A stretch of DNA of 6,214 nt. Source: Campylobacteraceae bacterium (GTDB lineage: Bacteria; Campylobacterota; Campylobacteria; Campylobacterales; Sulfurovaceae). A program made the position numbers and the translations under genes. Below the pieces are notes generated by a model. It had not been told where the DNA came from and made no database searches. It saw only the letters and a list, made by a program, of their open reading frames with translations. Shown in pieces: positions 4,826 to 6,214 of this stretch (position 1 is the stretch's first letter; the number at the start of each line of letters is the position of its first letter). The stretch is from NCBI GenBank assembly GCA_027031505.1, contig JALVQH010000091.1, positions 1 through 6,214 on the forward strand, read 5' to 3'.

Positions 4826-5678
4826 AGCCTGGTGGTATCTGTTTCCGGCCTTGTTTTTCCTCATCATGTTTACGTACTATCCCATGTTGCAAGTATTTTA
4901 CGACAGTTTTTTCTTCAAGGAATTTGGGGCAAATCATGCAAGCTTTGTCGGACTGGACAATTACAGACGCTTGTTTGATGATCCCGATTTCATCAATGCC
5001 GTAAAAAACAATGTCATCTATGCACTTGGAACCGTCATCCCCTCTCTGGCAATTGGCCTGGGGCTTGCACTTGCACTGGTAGAGTCTTCCCGTTTTAACA
5101 ATTTTGCACGCTCTATCTTTTTCTTCCCCACCCTGGTTCCCCTCGTTGCTGCGGCAGCCTTGTGGCTGTTTGTCTATTTTCCCCATATCGGTCTGCTCGA
5201 TTATTATCTCGAAAAAGTCGGTATCGGCTCGACAGACTGGCTGGGGGATCCAGACATAGCGCTCTATTCGCTGATGATCCTCGCTATCTGGAAAAATGCA
5301 GGCTTCTATATGCTCTTTTATATCGCAGGATTGCAGGGGATCGGCGAAGAGTACTATGAAGCGGCCAACCTTGAAGGTGCAAGCTACTTTCAGCGGTTGC
5401 GATACATCACATTCCCGCTGCTCGGCCCGACCACAGCGTTTGTTTTCATCATTGCCCTTATCCATGTCTTCTCATACGTGGATCACATCATTATGATGAC
5501 GCACGGCGGCCCGATCGGTTCTACCAAGCTGGTTCTCTACTACATTTACCAGAATGCCCACGAATTCAACGATGCCGCAAAAGCCACGACATCCACCGTC
5601 GTCAGCGTAACGTTTCTGCTGCTGTTTTCATTGTTCAGTATCCGCACGATGGAGAGGGGTATTCACTATGAATCGTAA
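4812..5678 (+). CDS. UgpA-like ABC transporter permease (MalF-type)
   Basis: This 288-residue inner-membrane protein is the first of two permeases forming the translocation channel. Six hydrophobic helices can be seen, at about 7-28, 67-90, 101-122, 150-172, 204-225 and 258-277. The cytoplasmic EAA loop that docks on the ATPase is at 183-200 (EAANLEGASYFQRLRYIT) with the conserved Gly189. The DxYxxLF-like element near 49-55 (DNYRRLF) and the tail are typical of binding-protein-dependent sugar permeases. Length suits the UgpA group, which lacks MalF's large periplasmic insert. The start at 4812 is supported by AAAGGAG at 4799-4805, and the N-terminus is very short before the first helix. It lies 51 bases after the ATPase gene. 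Confidence 0.92.
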   Translation: MSSHKAWWYLFPALFFLIMFTYYPMLQVFYDSFFFKEFGANHASFVGLDNYRRLFDDPDFINAVKNNVIYALGTVIPSLAIGLGLALALVESSRFNNFARSIFFFPTLVPLVAAAALWLFVYFPHIGLLDYYLEKVGIGSTDWLGDPDIALYSLMILAIWKNAGFYMLFYIAGLQGIGEEYYEAANLEGASYFQRLRYITFPLLGPTTAFVFIIALIHVFSYVDHIIMMTHGGPIGSTKLVLYYIYQNAHEFNDAAKATTSTVVSVTFLLLFSLFSIRTMERGIHYES

Positions 5679-5712
5679 ACATACAAACTGCAAAAAAGGA
5701 GTACGAAAATGA
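5668..5712 (+). other. 14-codon frame bridging the two permease genes
   Basis: An ATG at 5668, in another frame near the end of the first permease gene, opens a 14-codon frame (MNRKHTNCKKGVRK) whose TGA at 5710-5712 overlaps the start codon of the second permease as ATGA. A weak purine-rich ribosome binding site (GGAGAGGGG, 5651-5659) precedes it. It could carry ribosomes from one cistron to the next. It may equally be chance, since the second permease has its own strong site. Confidence 0.15.
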
Positions 5713-6214
5713 ATGAAAACAGAAAACGATCACTGCCGGCAGCCATCCTCTTTATTGTGATTATCAGCGTAGTTGGTCTGATATGGTCCGGACCGTTTCT
5801 GTGGATGCTGATCGCAGCCTTCAAACCCCATACCATGGGTGGTCTGGATATGGCATCCCTGTGGCCCAACTTTTCACCCACCCTGGACAACTTCAGGCTG
5901 GCGCTTGAGAGTGCCGATTTCTTTACACTGTATGCCAATACCCTCATTGTTGTATTCGGTACTCTGATTGTGCAATTGATCACCGTCACCCTTGCCGCCT
6001 ATGCATTTGCCCGTCTGGAGTTTCCGTTTAAAACGACCTTGTTTTATCTCTTTCTGCTTCAGCTGATGATTGTGCCGCCTGCATTGATCGTGCCCAACCT
6101 CAAAACGATTGTCTCCCTCGGCATGGGGGATACACTCGTTGCCGTGATGGCACCCTATTTTGCATCGGCATTTGGTGTCTTTCTGCTGAGACAGACGTTC
6201 AAGTCCATCCCCAA
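5709..6214 (+). CDS. UgpE-like ABC transporter permease (MalG-type), 3' truncated by window
   Basis: The open frame from 5709 runs off the window end with 168 residues readable. It begins MNENRKRSLP, followed by a membrane helix at about 11-36 containing the family-typical GPFLWMLIAAFKP (28-40). Further helices lie at about 74-98, 110-130 and 143-160. The reading LAAYAFARLEFPFK at 95-108 and FGVFLLRQTFKSIP at 155-168 are hallmarks of the second CUT1 permease. The EAA loop should follow directly after the last visible residue, so it is outside the window. About 100 residues are probably missing. AAGGAG at 5696-5701, seven bases upstream, supports the start. The gene follows the first permease by 30 bases, and the two should form a heterodimer bound by two ATPase subunits. 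Confidence 0.92.
   Translation, partial: MNENRKRSLPAAILFIVIISVVGLIWSGPFLWMLIAAFKPHTMGGLDMASLWPNFSPTLDNFRLALESADFFTLYANTLIVVFGTLIVQLITVTLAAYAFARLEFPFKTTLFYLFLLQLMIVPPALIVPNLKTIVSLGMGDTLVAVMAPYFASAFGVFLLRQTFKSIP

Noticed and set aside
4818..5465. A 215-codon - strand frame antisense to the first permease
   Set aside because: It is the complement of hydrophobic codons in the permease gene. Its polar, cysteine-rich translation has no family resemblance.
1..6214. CRISPR array, insertion sequence, phage or defence genes, riboswitch
   Set aside because: No regularly spaced direct repeats, terminal inverted repeats with transposase motifs, phage-like frames or recognisable riboswitch cores were seen on either strand.

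Overview
This window carries a four-gene tRNA cluster followed by a five-gene transport operon, all on the + strand. The coding DNA is of moderate GC and the spacers are clearly AT-rich. Every tRNA gene encodes its own CCA end, and nearly every protein gene has a strong AAGGAG-type ribosome binding site, so the source is a bacterium, probably a proteobacterium in the broad sense. The tRNA sequences and operon style would fit a Campylobacterota such as the Sulfurovum/Sulfurimonas group, but this is an impression I cannot verify here.

Layout: tRNA-Lys(TTT), tRNA-Glu(TTC), tRNA-Val(TAC) and tRNA-Asp(GTC) fill positions 6-375 with short spacers. A 375-base region without a long gene follows (376-750). 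It holds a T-rich tract after the last tRNA, an inverted repeat around 414-477, an AT-rich repeat-containing segment (531-600) that is the best place for promoter and operator sites, and several very short translatable frames, one with a near-ideal ribosome binding site. The operon then reads: a UgpB-like periplasmic solute-binding protein (751-2055); a 139-base spacer with two adjacent RNA hairpins; an amidase-signature-family hydrolase (2195-3601); a UgpC/MalK-type ATPase (3636-4760); a UgpA-like permease (4812-5678); and a UgpE-like permease (from 5709, cut by the window end).

Together the binding protein, two permeases and ATPase form a complete CUT1-type importer of the family that includes the glycerol-3-phosphate, maltose and trehalose systems. 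The unusual element is the cytoplasmic amidase between the binding-protein and ATPase genes. It has the complete Lys-Ser-Ser triad and is only 34 bases from the ATPase gene. The simplest inference is that the importer brings in an amide-bearing solute that the amidase cleaves to release ammonia or an amine, but the substrate cannot be read from the sequence. The two hairpins after the binding-protein gene would allow that gene to be expressed above the rest of the operon, as is common for such systems.

I found no CRISPR array, insertion sequence, phage gene or defence system. The most interesting items are the amidase-importer pairing, the paired hairpins, a perfect 12-base inverted repeat clamping the tRNA-Asp gene, and the mini-ORFs in front of three of the genes.
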